A DNA stretch of 64,000 bases from Saprospiraceae bacterium (lineage in GTDB: Bacteria; Bacteroidota; Bacteroidia; Chitinophagales; Saprospiraceae), in assembly GCA_026129545.1 (NCBI GenBank), contig JAHCHX010000001.1, positions 178,501-242,500 of the forward strand, written 5' to 3'. Within the stretch, counting starts at the first letter, position 1. Every line of letters begins with the position of its first letter. The notes beneath the pieces are model-generated. The model was not told the DNA's origin, searched no databases, and worked only from the letters and a program-made list of their open reading frames with translations. The position numbers were made by a program, and so were the translations under genes. Shown piece after piece: positions 34,586 through 43,575 of this stretch.

Positions 34586-35404
34586 TTAACGAATTTTTTG
34601 CCGGTAACGCGAACGTATGAAAAAGGCCAGAATACTGATGATGAGCACAAAGCCGAGCAACACCAGCGCCGTGCCATAGGCCAAAGGCCGCACCTCCCGA
34701 ATCGCGTGATGCTGCGTGGCCATGATGAACAGGTGATAGGGCATGGCCATGAACTCATCCCACACCGAAGCGGGCAAGTATCGCAGGTAAAAAGCAACTC
34801 CGGTGAACAGGATGGGGGCGGTCTCGCCAGCGGCCCTCGACAGTCCGAGCAGGCTTCCCGTCACGATGCCCGGCACAGAGGCGGGCAGCACGACCGAGTA
34901 AACGCTTTGCCACTGCGTGGCGCCCAGCGCGAGGGCGGCTTCCCGCAGGCCATTGGGCACGTTGCGCAAGGACTCCTCGCTCGTCGTGATGACGTAGGGC
35001 AGGGTCAGCAAACCCAACGTGAGTCCCGAAGAAAGCAGGGAGGCACCCAACCCAAATCCTTGCACGAAAATGGCGACCCCAAAAAGACCATAAATGATGC
35101 TCGGCACGCCCGCAAGGTTGCGGATGGACGCGCGTATCAGCCGTGTGCTTGCGTTGTCGCGGGCATATTCATTGAGATAAATGGCAGTGGCCACGCCAAA
35201 CGGCACCGCAAAAACAGCCGTGATGAGGGTGACATAAACGGTGCCGACCACAGCAGGCAGTATGCCGCCCTCGGTCATGCCCTTGCGCGGATTGGTGAGC
35301 AGAAATTCCCAAGTAAGCACGCCTACCCCTTTGGAAAAGATGTCCCAAAGGATGTAGCCAAGCATGGCCACGACCACAAGTGTGCAAACGAAGAGGAGGC
35401 GCAT
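34586..35404 (-). CDS. pstA: Phosphate ABC transporter permease PstA
   Basis: A 272-residue permease with six hydrophobic segments. TYVTLI-type openings give way to FAVPFGVATAIYLNEYARDN, NLAGVPSIIYGLFGVAIF, and the cytoplasmic EAA loop LREAALALGATQWQSVYSVVLPA, all PstA features; SRAAGETAPILFTGVAFYL is the conserved region before the last helices. It forms the channel with PstC. The gene follows pstC with a 2-bp gap, so translation may be coupled. Confidence 0.93.
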   Translation of the reverse strand: MRLLFVCTLVVVAMLGYILWDIFSKGVGVLTWEFLLTNPRKGMTEGGILPAVVGTVYVTLITAVFAVPFGVATAIYLNEYARDNASTRLIRASIRNLAGVPSIIYGLFGVAIFVQGFGLGASLLSSGLTLGLLTLPYVITTSEESLRNVPNGLREAALALGATQWQSVYSVVLPASVPGIVTGSLLGLSRAAGETAPILFTGVAFYLRYLPASVWDEFMAMPYHLFIMATQHHAIREVRPLAYGTALVLLGFVLIISILAFFIRSRYRQKIR

Positions 35405-35406
35405 GG

Positions 35407-36291
35407 TTAGATTTTATACCTGAATCGCCGGGCAATTTTTTCCGACAAGATGTTGACCAACAAACTAATTCCGAACAAGACGGCACCGACGGCAAAAAGG
35501 GAAAAATAGTGCGTGGTGCCTTGCGCCGTCTCACCCAATTCGATAGCAATGGCGGCGGTCATGGTGCGTACCGGGGCAAAGAAGCCACTCGGAAACGCCG
35601 AGGCGTTGCCCGCAGCCATGAGCACCGTCATGGTCTCGCCCAATGCGCGACCCAAACCAAGCATCACCGCGGCGAGAATGCCCGACATGGCGGCTGGCAG
35701 CGTGACGCGCCAAAGCGTGAGGGACCGATTGGCGCCCAAAGCGAAGGAGGCTTCCCGAAAAGATTGCGGCACTGCCCGGATGGCATCTTCCGCGACCGTG
35801 ATGATGGTGGGCAAGGCCATGACCGCCAGCAGCACCGAGCCGTTGAGGGCGTTCAGGCCATTGCTCAGCCCAAAAATTTTGGCAATCGCAGGCGCGACGA
35901 CGGTGATGCCGATGAAGCCGATGGCAACGGACGGCACCCCGGCGAGCAATTCGATGGCGGGTTTCAGCACGTTGTAAACCCTCGGTGGCGCCACCTCTGC
36001 CAAATAGGCCGCTGTGCCAATGCCCAACGGCACGGCTATCAACATGGCTCCCGTGGTGACGAGTAAAGTGCTGGCCACCAACGGCAAAATACCGTAGCGA
36101 GCCTCCCCAAAAGCAGCGGGGTTCCACACCGTGCCAAAGAAAAACTCGGCGAGCGAAATGTCGGTGAAAGCTTTTGCCCCATTCCACACAAGCATGGCGA
36201 ATATGCCAAACAGCACAATGACAGACAGCCAACCCGCCCATTGAAAGGCAAGGGCAGCCAATCGGTCGCTTTGGTGCGCGGTCAGTTTCAT
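35407..36291 (-). CDS. pstC: Phosphate ABC transporter permease PstC
   Basis: A 294-residue permease. FFGTVWNPAAFGEARYGILPLVASTLLVT is the periplasmic loop and second helix typical of PstC. ELLAGVPSVAIGFIGITVVAP and the EAA loop FREASFALGANRSLTLWRVTLPA follow, with GLGRALGETMTVLMAAGNA near the end. It pairs with PstA to form the phosphate channel. It is 8 bp from pstS and 2 bp from pstA on the same strand. Confidence 0.93.
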   Translation of the reverse strand: MKLTAHQSDRLAALAFQWAGWLSVIVLFGIFAMLVWNGAKAFTDISLAEFFFGTVWNPAAFGEARYGILPLVASTLLVTTGAMLIAVPLGIGTAAYLAEVAPPRVYNVLKPAIELLAGVPSVAIGFIGITVVAPAIAKIFGLSNGLNALNGSVLLAVMALPTIITVAEDAIRAVPQSFREASFALGANRSLTLWRVTLPAAMSGILAAVMLGLGRALGETMTVLMAAGNASAFPSGFFAPVRTMTAAIAIELGETAQGTTHYFSLFAVGAVLFGISLLVNILSEKIARRFRYKI

Positions 36292-36299
36292 GCGCCTGC

Positions 36300-37211
36300 T
36301 TATTTGTTGATGGCTACTTCTGCGTTGAGCAGCTCGATGTCTGCCGCGTGTTGTGCTTTGGAAATAGGGTAATAGCCGTTCTTGCTGACAATGGCTTGCC
36401 CTTCCGCGCCGATGGCGAAAAGCAAAAATTCGAGCAACCGACCGCTGGGCTTGCCGTTGACGTACTGGTAGAGCGGGCGCACGATGGGGTACTGGTCGCT
36501 TGTGATGTGCGAAGATTCTAGCGGTGAGTAGGCCGTTTGCCCTTTGGCGCGGCTCACTTTGAGCAATTTTACGCCTTGGGGCAGGTCGCCGCTTTTTTCG
36601 AGCAAATAGCCGACACCAACATAACCAACGCCTGCCGGGTCAGTAGAAATGGCCTCTACAATCTGCGCCGTGCCGTTCATTTGCTTCAACGATGCGCTGT
36701 ATTCGGCATTGAGCACCTCGTCCCGAAAATAGATGAACGTCCCCGAGTTGCTTTGCCGCCCATAGAGCGACACGTTCATATTGGGGCCGCCTATTGCGGC
36801 CCAATGGCGTACCTCGCCTTTAAAAACACGCGCCAACTCGTCCATTGTCAGGCTATCGAGCGGGTTTTGTTCGTTGACGATGATGGCAAGCGCATCAATG
36901 CCAAACACGATGGGCAGCGGCCTGATGCCGCGGGCCTCTGCCATCTTCAGTTCATCGGGCTTCATGGGGCGGGAGGAGTTGGCGATGTTGGTTTTGCCGC
37001 TCAACAACGCGGCCACGCCAGTGCCGGAGCCTCCACCCGTGACGGCGATGGACACGTTTGGCTCTTTTTCCATGAACGCCTCGGCAAGTGCCAACGCGAC
37101 GTTCACCTCCGTATCCGAGCCTTTGATGAGGAGGTTCTCGATGGAGTTTGAACTTTTCTGACAGGAAATTAGCAAGAGTATAAGCAAGACCCAACCTGCG
37201 ATGCGGCTCAT
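36300..37211 (-). CDS. pstS: Phosphate-binding lipoprotein PstS
   Basis: A 303-residue protein with lipoprotein signal MSRIAGWVLLILLLISCQKSS. The mature part has the PstS fold: LLIKGSDTEVNVALALAEAF, IAVTGGGSGTGVAALLSGKTNIANSSRPM (phosphate-binding loop), DALAIIVNEQNPLDSLTMDELARVFKGE, YGRQSNSGTFIYFRDEVL and ISTDPAGVGYVGVGYL. It captures phosphate and delivers it to PstCA. As in many Bacteroidota the binding protein is lipid-anchored. No phoU gene is present next to the operon. Confidence 0.94.
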   Translation of the reverse strand: MSRIAGWVLLILLLISCQKSSNSIENLLIKGSDTEVNVALALAEAFMEKEPNVSIAVTGGGSGTGVAALLSGKTNIANSSRPMKPDELKMAEARGIRPLPIVFGIDALAIIVNEQNPLDSLTMDELARVFKGEVRHWAAIGGPNMNVSLYGRQSNSGTFIYFRDEVLNAEYSASLKQMNGTAQIVEAISTDPAGVGYVGVGYLLEKSGDLPQGVKLLKVSRAKGQTAYSPLESSHITSDQYPIVRPLYQYVNGKPSGRLLEFLLFAIGAEGQAIVSKNGYYPISKAQHAADIELLNAEVAINK

Positions 37212-37231
37212 AGAAGCTCTTTTTTCGGCTT

Positions 37232-37278
37232 CAAAAGTAGCGGGGAAGTAGCGGGTGTGTGTTAAGTCAAAGCTAAGT
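37232..37278 (-). promoter_or_regulatory. pstS promoter with Pho-box-like direct repeats
   Basis: A TACTTTTG box lies at 37232-37239 on the minus strand, 21 bp before the pstS ATG. No TTG is at proper spacing. Instead two 7-bp direct repeats (plus-strand GTTAAGT at 37261-37267 and GCTAAGT at 37272-37278), separated by 4 bp, lie upstream of it. The 7-4-7 spacing and position resemble a Pho box substituting for the upstream element. The regulator is inferred, not shown. Confidence 0.5.
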
Positions 37279-37405
37279 TTACGGGGAGGCGCAAGATTGT
37301 GGTCAGCGGCTTGGGCATGAGGGCTATCGGACGGGCCTTGCGGTTTTTAGAGGCACGGGAGCAACCCCAGAAGTCATCAGATGTTTACAACAATCAAATG
37401 GTTCA

Positions 37406-37491
37406 TTTCAAATTGTTGCGGAACGTAGAGTGGAATGACATTCCGCACATCCCGGAATATCATTCCGGTTTACAAGTGTGGCAATTTGAAA
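37406..37491. repeat. Nested inverted repeats
   Basis: Outer pair TTTCAAATTG (37406-37415) and CAATTTGAAA (37482-37491) encloses two short palindromes (GGAATGACATTCC and GGAATATCATTCC). Single occurrence in this window. The rest of 37279-37519 shows no gene. Confidence 0.6.
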
Positions 37492-37519
37492 CGCACCCCA
37501 ACCAGAAAGGCATTCGAAT

Positions 37520-37652
37520 CAGCTATTCTCGGTTTGTAAGAGGTGTCATCATTTGAGGAACGAAAAAAGTGACATCTCGGCCAGTTTTTGAGGTGTCACC
37601 CCTCCATTCTTCCGGGATGACACCTCAGAACCCGCCAAGGCGAGAATCGCTG
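37520..37652 (+). repeat. Family C MITE, copy 2 (133 bp) with intact 9-bp target duplication
   Basis: Ends CAGCTATTCTCGG and GCGAGAATCGCTG are inverted repeats. CATTCGAAT is present exactly on both sides (37511-37519 and 37653-37661). This is the best-preserved insertion of the family and defines the ends of the element. It lies 60 bp upstream of the next ATG. Confidence 0.92.
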
Positions 37653-37712
37653 CATTCGAATTGGTTTAATGTTGCTTTTTCCTGATTACTTTTGGCAAAA
37701 AATGAAACAGCT

Positions 37713-39965
37713 ATGACTTTTCTCAACCCTTTCTTGATATCGCGCCATCGTTGGATGCTGTCGCTTTTTCTTTCCGCTGGCCTACTTGCCACTACAAAGC
37801 CCGTACGGTCGCAACTGATACCCGCCGGAGGTCCACCTGGAGTACTGGTGGTGGATATGGCTGTGACCGACTCGGCTATTTATGTGGCTTCGCTACATAG
37901 CCTGTATCGCTCTTCGGACTATGGCTTGAGTTGGACGAAACTGTTGGACATCCCTTTCAACAAAAACTTGAAAGGCACAAACCTTTTTCTGCCAGTGCAG
38001 TGGATGGTAAAGGCACTTCATGACAAGGTGTTTTTTCACTATCATGATGACTCCTCCTATCGCTTGCTCGTCAGTGTTGACCGGGGAAACTCTTGGACGA
38101 CACGTTCCTATCCCACCTATAACAACCAAAAGGTGTATTCGGGACAATGGGCGCTTACCGATTCTCTCTTCTTGCTGCGGAATGGGAAACGGATTTTTTA
38201 TTCCAGCAACAATGCAGTGTCATGGAGTTGGCTCCCTATGCCCGGTCATTCTGATGATGGACTCGGAATGGCGGTTGACGGGAACTGGGTGTATTGCTGG
38301 AACAATGATTCCCTTTTTTTGAGCCGCGACTATTTGAAGACTTGGGAAGGCAATGATTTTCAGGGCTTCGGCAACCTCAAAGTTCAAAACGGTTTTTTGT
38401 TTGCTCGAGCGTCCGAAGCCAATGGCATAAAAAACTTTTGGGCTTCGAAGGGCTGGGGGTTGCCTTGGGGAAAAAAAACCAACTTGATGCATTTGAGCGA
38501 GTTTGATGTAGTAGTTGTGAGCGATACCGTTCTGCTCTGGCCTAATTTTCCCTGGGAAAATGAAGATTATCTTTGGGTGGGTGATACCGCGCAATTGCAA
38601 TTCACCAAAGATTTGACACGAAGAACTCCGATAAAAGGATATTTTTCGCTTATGGACACGAGGTTGATGGAAATTTCAGACCGATTGTTTATTCGCTCCC
38701 CTAACCGTATTGGTTTTTCTTCTTACGGCCATTCTTATTGGTTCCCGTCTCTCTGGCATTCTGACGATTTTGGCCGACGATGGACGACAAGGGAAAATAC
38801 CCTCGAGGAGCCGATGCTCAACGACCTATATGCCGACGGAGAACGCATTTGGGCAGCCACCTCCTCAGGACTTTTTTACCAAATCGCAGGACAAGATGAC
38901 TGGCAGAGCAATGATACCATCGGTTTAGCTATTTTTTCTGCAACTCGGTTTGACGGCCAGCTCTGGAAATCAGTGTTGCAACTTGCCAGTGTGGCAGAGA
39001 TAGGATTGTATGCCTCTGATGATGAGGGCAACTCTTGGCACCAAGATTTTAGCGCATCTGACTATCCGCTGATTTCCACCCCTCTTGCACTGTTCCAGTA
39101 TTTTGGCGGCAGTGTTTTCAGGCGATTTCCCGACGACGGAGGCTGGAAGGAGATTTCGGATAAAATCCCCGGTCAATTTGTCAACTCAGGTATACTGGAT
39201 GTCTATTACAAAGGACTGATTTTCACTTACGACGACCAAGGGGTGCTGTACAGTTCGAGCGACGCAGGCGAGCATTGGAATATGTTTCCTTTTCCGACCA
39301 ATATCTATACGCCGCTGCACTTATTGACAATGGTTGATAGCATGCTGGTGTTTGTGGGAGGGCGACGAGACCCTGTTGAACAGGAATATCAATTTGAAGT
39401 GTACAGATGGCACGACGATATCGAGCAATGGACGCTCCTTTCCAATAGTATTAAGATATCATATTCTTGGGAAGACCAAAACCACTATCGCAAAATTATC
39501 GGTCTTGTTTCTCACGCTGGCAAGTGGTTTTTGGTCGTGAGAGGCGTTGGCATTCTCGAATCTGTGAACAATGGTGCTGATTGGAGCATATTGGCCAACA
39601 ACGATGTCGCCAAAAATGCCATGGACGTGGAAGTGGTTGGAGATTGGCTATATGTGGGTAGCCAGTTTTTCGGCGTGTGGAAAATGAAATTGGATGCAGT
39701 GGGGCAGCAATATATTTATACCCGTAGGGAAATGCGTCTATTCCCTAATCCCAATGATGGCCATGTGGTTCGCCTCGAAGCCACTCAACCCTTGGAACGC
39801 ATCTGGGTTTTCGACCTTGATGGCAGGCTTGTACTTGAAAATGGCCCGACCAACTCATCGGTAACACTGTTGAACTTGTCGGGACTGTCTTCGGGATTTT
39901 ATTTTGTAAAAATACTGGATGCGGAAGGTGTTATGACGGTTCAAAAAATGCTGGTTGCGAGATAA
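37713..39965 (+). CDS. Secreted Asp-box beta-propeller protein with T9SS type A tail
   Basis: A 750-residue protein with a long signal peptide (MTFLNPFLISRHRWMLSLFLSAGLLAT...). At least seven BNR/Asp-box-like repeats are visible: SSDYGLSWTK, SVDRGNSWTT, SSNNAVSWSW, SDDFGRRWTT, SDDEGNSWHQ, SSDAGEHWNM and SVNNGADWSI. This predicts one or two beta-propellers like those of sortilin or YCF48-type proteins; no sialidase active-site Arg triad is obvious. The last 75 residues (MRLFPNPNDGHVVRLEA ... SSGFYFVKILDAEG ... QKMLVAR) are a T9SS type A sorting domain. It should be surface-exposed or released. The ATG at 37713 was chosen because it gives the signal peptide. Confidence 0.82.
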   Translation: MTFLNPFLISRHRWMLSLFLSAGLLATTKPVRSQLIPAGGPPGVLVVDMAVTDSAIYVASLHSLYRSSDYGLSWTKLLDIPFNKNLKGTNLFLPVQWMVKALHDKVFFHYHDDSSYRLLVSVDRGNSWTTRSYPTYNNQKVYSGQWALTDSLFLLRNGKRIFYSSNNAVSWSWLPMPGHSDDGLGMAVDGNWVYCWNNDSLFLSRDYLKTWEGNDFQGFGNLKVQNGFLFARASEANGIKNFWASKGWGLPWGKKTNLMHLSEFDVVVVSDTVLLWPNFPWENEDYLWVGDTAQLQFTKDLTRRTPIKGYFSLMDTRLMEISDRLFIRSPNRIGFSSYGHSYWFPSLWHSDDFGRRWTTRENTLEEPMLNDLYADGERIWAATSSGLFYQIAGQDDWQSNDTIGLAIFSATRFDGQLWKSVLQLASVAEIGLYASDDEGNSWHQDFSASDYPLISTPLALFQYFGGSVFRRFPDDGGWKEISDKIPGQFVNSGILDVYYKGLIFTYDDQGVLYSSSDAGEHWNMFPFPTNIYTPLHLLTMVDSMLVFVGGRRDPVEQEYQFEVYRWHDDIEQWTLLSNSIKISYSWEDQNHYRKIIGLVSHAGKWFLVVRGVGILESVNNGADWSILANNDVAKNAMDVEVVGDWLYVGSQFFGVWKMKLDAVGQQYIYTRREMRLFPNPNDGHVVRLEATQPLERIWVFDLDGRLVLENGPTNSSVTLLNLSGLSSGFYFVKILDAEGVMTVQKMLVAR

Positions 39966-39971
39966 TTCTGG

Positions 39972-40832
39972 TCAGTTTCGCCCCAAAAGAAATTGCTCCG
40001 CTCCTTCCAAATCATCCGTGCTAATCAAATCCACTCCGGCCTCGAGCAGGGTCAGCCAAGCGTTCGGCTGGTCAGGAATGGCCCAGAATCGGAGTTTTTT
40101 CCCTTGTCGGTGCGCTTCGTGGGCAAGCCTTTCCAACTTTGATTTTTCCTGAGCGGGCATCGCGCCCTTGCCGCGCCATTTGAAGTGTTTTTTAAAATTG
40201 TCGCTCACGACGGGCATTGCGCTCGCGGCGAAGTTTTTGCTCAGGTCCGGCAAACGGCCATCCACCGCCGCCACTTCTTCCGCGTCGTTCAGGATGTGCT
40301 GCACGGCACGGTTGCCAGAGACGAACACTTGAAAATGAGGGTTGCACTGAAAGAGCGGGTATTGCAGCAGTTGTTGGCGCAACACGCGGTAGGTCGCCAA
40401 AGAGTCGGTTTTTACGTCCACCATCAGGTAAAAGACGCCGTCGTAGGCAGGGTAAATTTTCCCGTTTTGGCTGGCCAACAGTTTGCTCAAAGGCTCGAGA
40501 TACACTTCGCGGAGGGTTTTCGCCGGAAACATCTGAGGGAGCCAATGCCCCAAATACAATTCGCCGCCCACCAAATGAACATCCGCTTCGATGCTCGTGA
40601 AGCCTTTGGACAAGGCCTCCCACAATGGATTGTCGTGCAAGTAATCGTTGTGGGCGTGTGCATTGGGCAACGCGACCGAGGCAACGAGCGGTTCTCGATT
40701 TTGAGAAGAAAAATCCACGGCCCGGTCGCTGTGGAACGAAGGGACAATCAAGAGCAGGAGCGAGCTTTGCCAGTAGTTCCTGATGGGCCAGCGTCCTCGC
40801 CGGGGTGTCGGCAGGTGTTTTTCGTTTTGCAT
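39972..40832 (-). CDS. PI-PLC/GDPD-like phosphodiesterase family protein
   Basis: A 286-residue protein. After an N-terminal hydrophobic stretch (NYWQSSLLLLIVPSF) comes ALPNAHAHNDYLHDNPLWEAL, the HAHNDY signature of exported TIM-barrel phosphodiesterases in Bacteroidota, then FTSIEADVHLVGGELYLGHW with the acidic metal ligands and second His. GVFYLMVDVKTDSL and FWAIPDQPNAWLTLLEAGVDLISTDDLEG complete the barrel as in glycerophosphodiester phosphodiesterases. It probably cleaves a phosphodiester of a lipid head group in the periplasm. It converges on the preceding propeller gene with a 6-bp gap. Confidence 0.82.
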   Translation of the reverse strand: MQNEKHLPTPRRGRWPIRNYWQSSLLLLIVPSFHSDRAVDFSSQNREPLVASVALPNAHAHNDYLHDNPLWEALSKGFTSIEADVHLVGGELYLGHWLPQMFPAKTLREVYLEPLSKLLASQNGKIYPAYDGVFYLMVDVKTDSLATYRVLRQQLLQYPLFQCNPHFQVFVSGNRAVQHILNDAEEVAAVDGRLPDLSKNFAASAMPVVSDNFKKHFKWRGKGAMPAQEKSKLERLAHEAHRQGKKLRFWAIPDQPNAWLTLLEAGVDLISTDDLEGAEQFLLGRN

Positions 40833-40922
40833 GAGGAATTGGTTTTTACACCGAAATTCCTCGTAAAGGACGAAAGGGGGTGTTATGCCTGAATTAACTT
40901 AACATCAAGCGTGTGTGAAAAA

Positions 40923-41129
40923 TCACGGGTTTTCATACCACTGGTCATCAAACTTGGTAGGATGCTCCGCCGCAGGCTCTTTGTGGCGCAAAGCAATGAT
41001 GACTTGCCAAATAATGAGCGGCGGCACCGCCATCATGGCCAATGCGGCGGCCACAGGGTGGAGGTTCGACACCGCGACAAGCCCCAAGAGGGCAATGAAA
41101 ATGACTGGGATGGACTGTTGAAGTTTCAT
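40923..41129 (-). CDS. Small two-helix membrane protein
   Basis: A 68-residue protein starting MKLQQSIPVIFIALLGLVAV with a second hydrophobic helix (AAALAMMAVPPLIIWQVIIAL) and a polar tail ending DDQWYENP. It starts 28 bp after the TonB receptor stop on the same strand, so it may be co-transcribed with it. No family recognised. The ATG at 41129 is preferred over an upstream start at 41198 that would overlap the receptor gene. Confidence 0.55.
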   Translation of the reverse strand: MKLQQSIPVIFIALLGLVAVSNLHPVAAALAMMAVPPLIIWQVIIALRHKEPAAEHPTKFDDQWYENP

Positions 41130-41157
41130 GCAAACGTTGCGTTGAGCGCGAACGCCA

Positions 41158-43416
41158 TTACCGCAGGAGCGCCCGGATTCCCACAAAACCTCGCGCACCC
41201 TGCACTGGCGCGTAATTGTACGAAGGGTCGAACGTGTAACCGTTGGGATTGTTTACCGGGTCGTTCACCCGTTTGTCGAAAGGGTCGTGCGGGCGCATGA
41301 TGACATCTTCGCGGGGATAAAAATTGAACAGGTTTTTCACGCCGGCGTACACCTCAAAGCCGCCCGGTGACTGGCGCCGAGGCTTCCACGTCACCTGAAT
41401 ATTGTGAATGCTGAACCACGGCGACTCAGCCGGGCGATAGTCGTTCGGAAACACTGGCAGCCGCATGGGGCTGTTGAGATGGCCGTTGTAGTCGAGCGTC
41501 AAATTCCACTTCACAATAGGGCATGAGAGCGACCAATTGCCCGTGAAGCGTGGCGTATGGATTTGCCACGTCTTGATGTCGCCCGCCACCACGCTCACAT
41601 CCATGAGCGTGAATCCCGCCATCGCTTTTAGGCCATTGACGAAGTTCCAGTCCGAATTGAGCGAAAACCCCATGTTTTCGGCGTAGCCTGCTAGGTTTTG
41701 GTAAATGATTTTTTCCGGGTCGGTGTCGTAGTCGGCCACTATTTTGTTGAAAAAATAGGTGTAAAAAACCGTCGCGTCGAAGTTGATAAACCCGAACGAA
41801 GTGTTTTGAAAGCGGGTGTAATTCAGGTTTGTGTTCCAAGTGCGTTCCGGCTCCAATGCCTCCGCAAACACCACCTGCCGCCCTCCCGTGAGCGCCGCGT
41901 GGTCTTCGCTAAACACATTGACGACGCGGAAGCCACTACCAGCAGAGAGGCGCAGAGTGTTCTCACTGTCGGGGTTGTATTTCAAATTCAAGCGCGGCGA
42001 AAGGATATGGTCGTGACGAGGGTCGTGGTCGTATCGCAAGCCCGAAAGCAGTTTCCAGCGTTTGTTGAATGTCCATTCATCCTGCACAAATACGCCGGGT
42101 AGCCAAGTACGTTGGGGTGCGTTTTCGAGATTGTTGTTGGCAGTCACGGGTGTGTTGTCGTCGTAAAACGTGTAGCGCGTGCTCGTGCCGAACAGCAAGT
42201 CGTGGCATCGGCCTGCCTTTCGCTCCCAAGTCAGTTGGCCGAAGCCAATACGCTGGTCGGCGAGATAAGGCATATCCCCATAGTAGCTGTCCTGTTTGTG
42301 TCGGTTGTAGGAAAAACTGAACAGCACTTTCTCATTTTCAATAGGCAACTGATAGTTGCCGATGATTTCATAGCGGTTCGTTCGGATGCTCTCGCCATAG
42401 ATGCTGTCGGTGCCGCGCCAGCGAGGCTCCCACTGCAATTCGCCGCCGTAGCGGTCTTCCCAGAGGTAGCGGAACGCGACCGAGGCGAGGCGATTGTGTT
42501 TTCTTTCAAAACGCCATTTGTTGAAAACGGAAAACCGCTTTTGCAAAGTCACGTCGGTAAAATTGTCGTCGTTGAGGTCCCAGCGGTTGGTGAAGTGAAA
42601 GTAATTGGCGCTCAAAAGGGTGCTGGCCTTTCCAAACATGAGCGAGCCTGCGGCATCGGCGTTGTATTCTCCGTAGGTGGTGCCGTTCAAATCAAGGTGC
42701 AATTCGGGGCGTTCTGCCGGGTCTTTCGTGATGATATTGATGAGGCCGCCCATTGCTTCCGAGCCATAGAGCGATGCGGCTGGCCCTTTCACGACTTCCA
42801 TGCGTTGCAACACGCTGTTTGGGATGCCACTCAGGCCATACACCGTCGAAAGCCCGCTCACAATCGGCATCCCGTCAATCAATACCATCGTGTACGGCCC
42901 CTCCATGCCGTTGATGTGGATGTCGCCAGTGTTGCACACGTTGCACTGGAGTTGCGGGCGCACGCCGTTCACCATCTGGATGGCATCGAAGAGGCTCGGT
43001 GTGGGGTTTCGGAGGAAAAATTTGGGCGAAAAAACCTCTACCGGCACGGGACTGTCGGCCTTGCGCATTTCCTTCATGGTGCCAGTCACCACCACTTCTT
43101 TCAGGCTGCTTTCATCGGGCGACAGGCGGATTTCGATTTCTTTATCATTGATTTTCAGCGGAATGGCCTGTTTGACGTAACCAATGAGCGACACGATGAT
43201 TTTTACTTTATCAGCCAGCGCGGGCACATTCAGCAGGAAAAAACCCGCCGTGTCGCTCAACGTTCCGGCGGGGGAAGGGGCAGTCATTTGCACGGTAGCA
43301 AAAGCGAGTGGCTCACCCGTGTGCGCGTCGGTGATGCGCCCCTTCAAGATGCTCGTTTGGGCTGATGCAAATAAGGCCTCAAGCAAGATTAAGACGGCGA
43401 GGAAATGTTTTTGCAT
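41158..43416 (-). CDS. TonB-dependent receptor with carboxypeptidase-regulatory N-terminal domain
   Basis: A 752-residue outer-membrane receptor with signal peptide MQKHFLAVLILLEALFASAQ. Residues about 22-100 are the CarboxypepD_reg-like domain (LKGRITDAHTGEPLAFATVQM). The plug follows with LKEVVVTGTMKEMRKADSPV, the unusual QLQCNVCNTGDIHINGMEG, and VVKGPAASLYGSEAMGGLINI. About 500 residues of barrel strands end in GARGFVGIRALLR. The paired Cys of CNVCN in the plug suggests a metal or heme-related substrate, but this is a guess. The inferred metalloregulator-type operator at its promoter and the cytochrome c peroxidase upstream support iron/metal uptake. The ExbB-ExbD-TonB operon at 51-53 kb could energise it. 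Confidence 0.9.
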   Translation of the reverse strand: MQKHFLAVLILLEALFASAQTSILKGRITDAHTGEPLAFATVQMTAPSPAGTLSDTAGFFLLNVPALADKVKIIVSLIGYVKQAIPLKINDKEIEIRLSPDESSLKEVVVTGTMKEMRKADSPVPVEVFSPKFFLRNPTPSLFDAIQMVNGVRPQLQCNVCNTGDIHINGMEGPYTMVLIDGMPIVSGLSTVYGLSGIPNSVLQRMEVVKGPAASLYGSEAMGGLINIITKDPAERPELHLDLNGTTYGEYNADAAGSLMFGKASTLLSANYFHFTNRWDLNDDNFTDVTLQKRFSVFNKWRFERKHNRLASVAFRYLWEDRYGGELQWEPRWRGTDSIYGESIRTNRYEIIGNYQLPIENEKVLFSFSYNRHKQDSYYGDMPYLADQRIGFGQLTWERKAGRCHDLLFGTSTRYTFYDDNTPVTANNNLENAPQRTWLPGVFVQDEWTFNKRWKLLSGLRYDHDPRHDHILSPRLNLKYNPDSENTLRLSAGSGFRVVNVFSEDHAALTGGRQVVFAEALEPERTWNTNLNYTRFQNTSFGFINFDATVFYTYFFNKIVADYDTDPEKIIYQNLAGYAENMGFSLNSDWNFVNGLKAMAGFTLMDVSVVAGDIKTWQIHTPRFTGNWSLSCPIVKWNLTLDYNGHLNSPMRLPVFPNDYRPAESPWFSIHNIQVTWKPRRQSPGGFEVYAGVKNLFNFYPREDVIMRPHDPFDKRVNDPVNNPNGYTFDPSYNYAPVQGARGFVGIRALLR

Positions 43417-43428
43417 TGTAAAATTATA

Positions 43429-43486
43429 TTTTTAGCCTTGTCTAAAAATTATTACAAAGGTATTTTTAATTTTTTTTGAAAAGCAA
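43429..43486 (-). promoter_or_regulatory. Promoter and palindromic operator of the TonB receptor gene
   Basis: On the minus strand: TTG (43484-43486), a 21-bp spacer, TACCTTTG (43455-43462). The palindrome TTTTTAG-N6-CTAAAAA (43429-43448) begins where transcription should start and ends 13 bp before the ATG. A 20-bp palindrome of this kind resembles DtxR/MntR-family operators, which would block transcription when metal is plentiful. The regulator is inferred from the shape of the site. Confidence 0.6.
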
Positions 43487-43506
43487 TAGGGCGCGTGCGT
43501 TTTTGC

Positions 43507-43543
43507 AAAAAAAATCCCCGATGCGTGTCGCACATCAGGGATT
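43507..43543 (-). terminator. Rho-independent terminator downstream of the cytochrome c peroxidase gene
   Basis: Arms 43513-43525 and 43531-43543 (AATCCCCGATGCG / CACATCAGGGATT) pair with two wobble positions, followed on the minus strand by eight T (43507-43514). A 133-bp mobile element lies between the gene end and this terminator. Confidence 0.75.
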
Positions 43544-43575
43544 CTTGCGTGAAGGTGTTGCTTGCAAGGTTAATT

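Noticed and set aside
34472..36066. Plus-strand frames (312 and 228 codons) opposite pstA and pstC
   Set aside because: They are shadows of the two permease genes, rich in His, Gln, Arg and Gly with no membrane or domain pattern.
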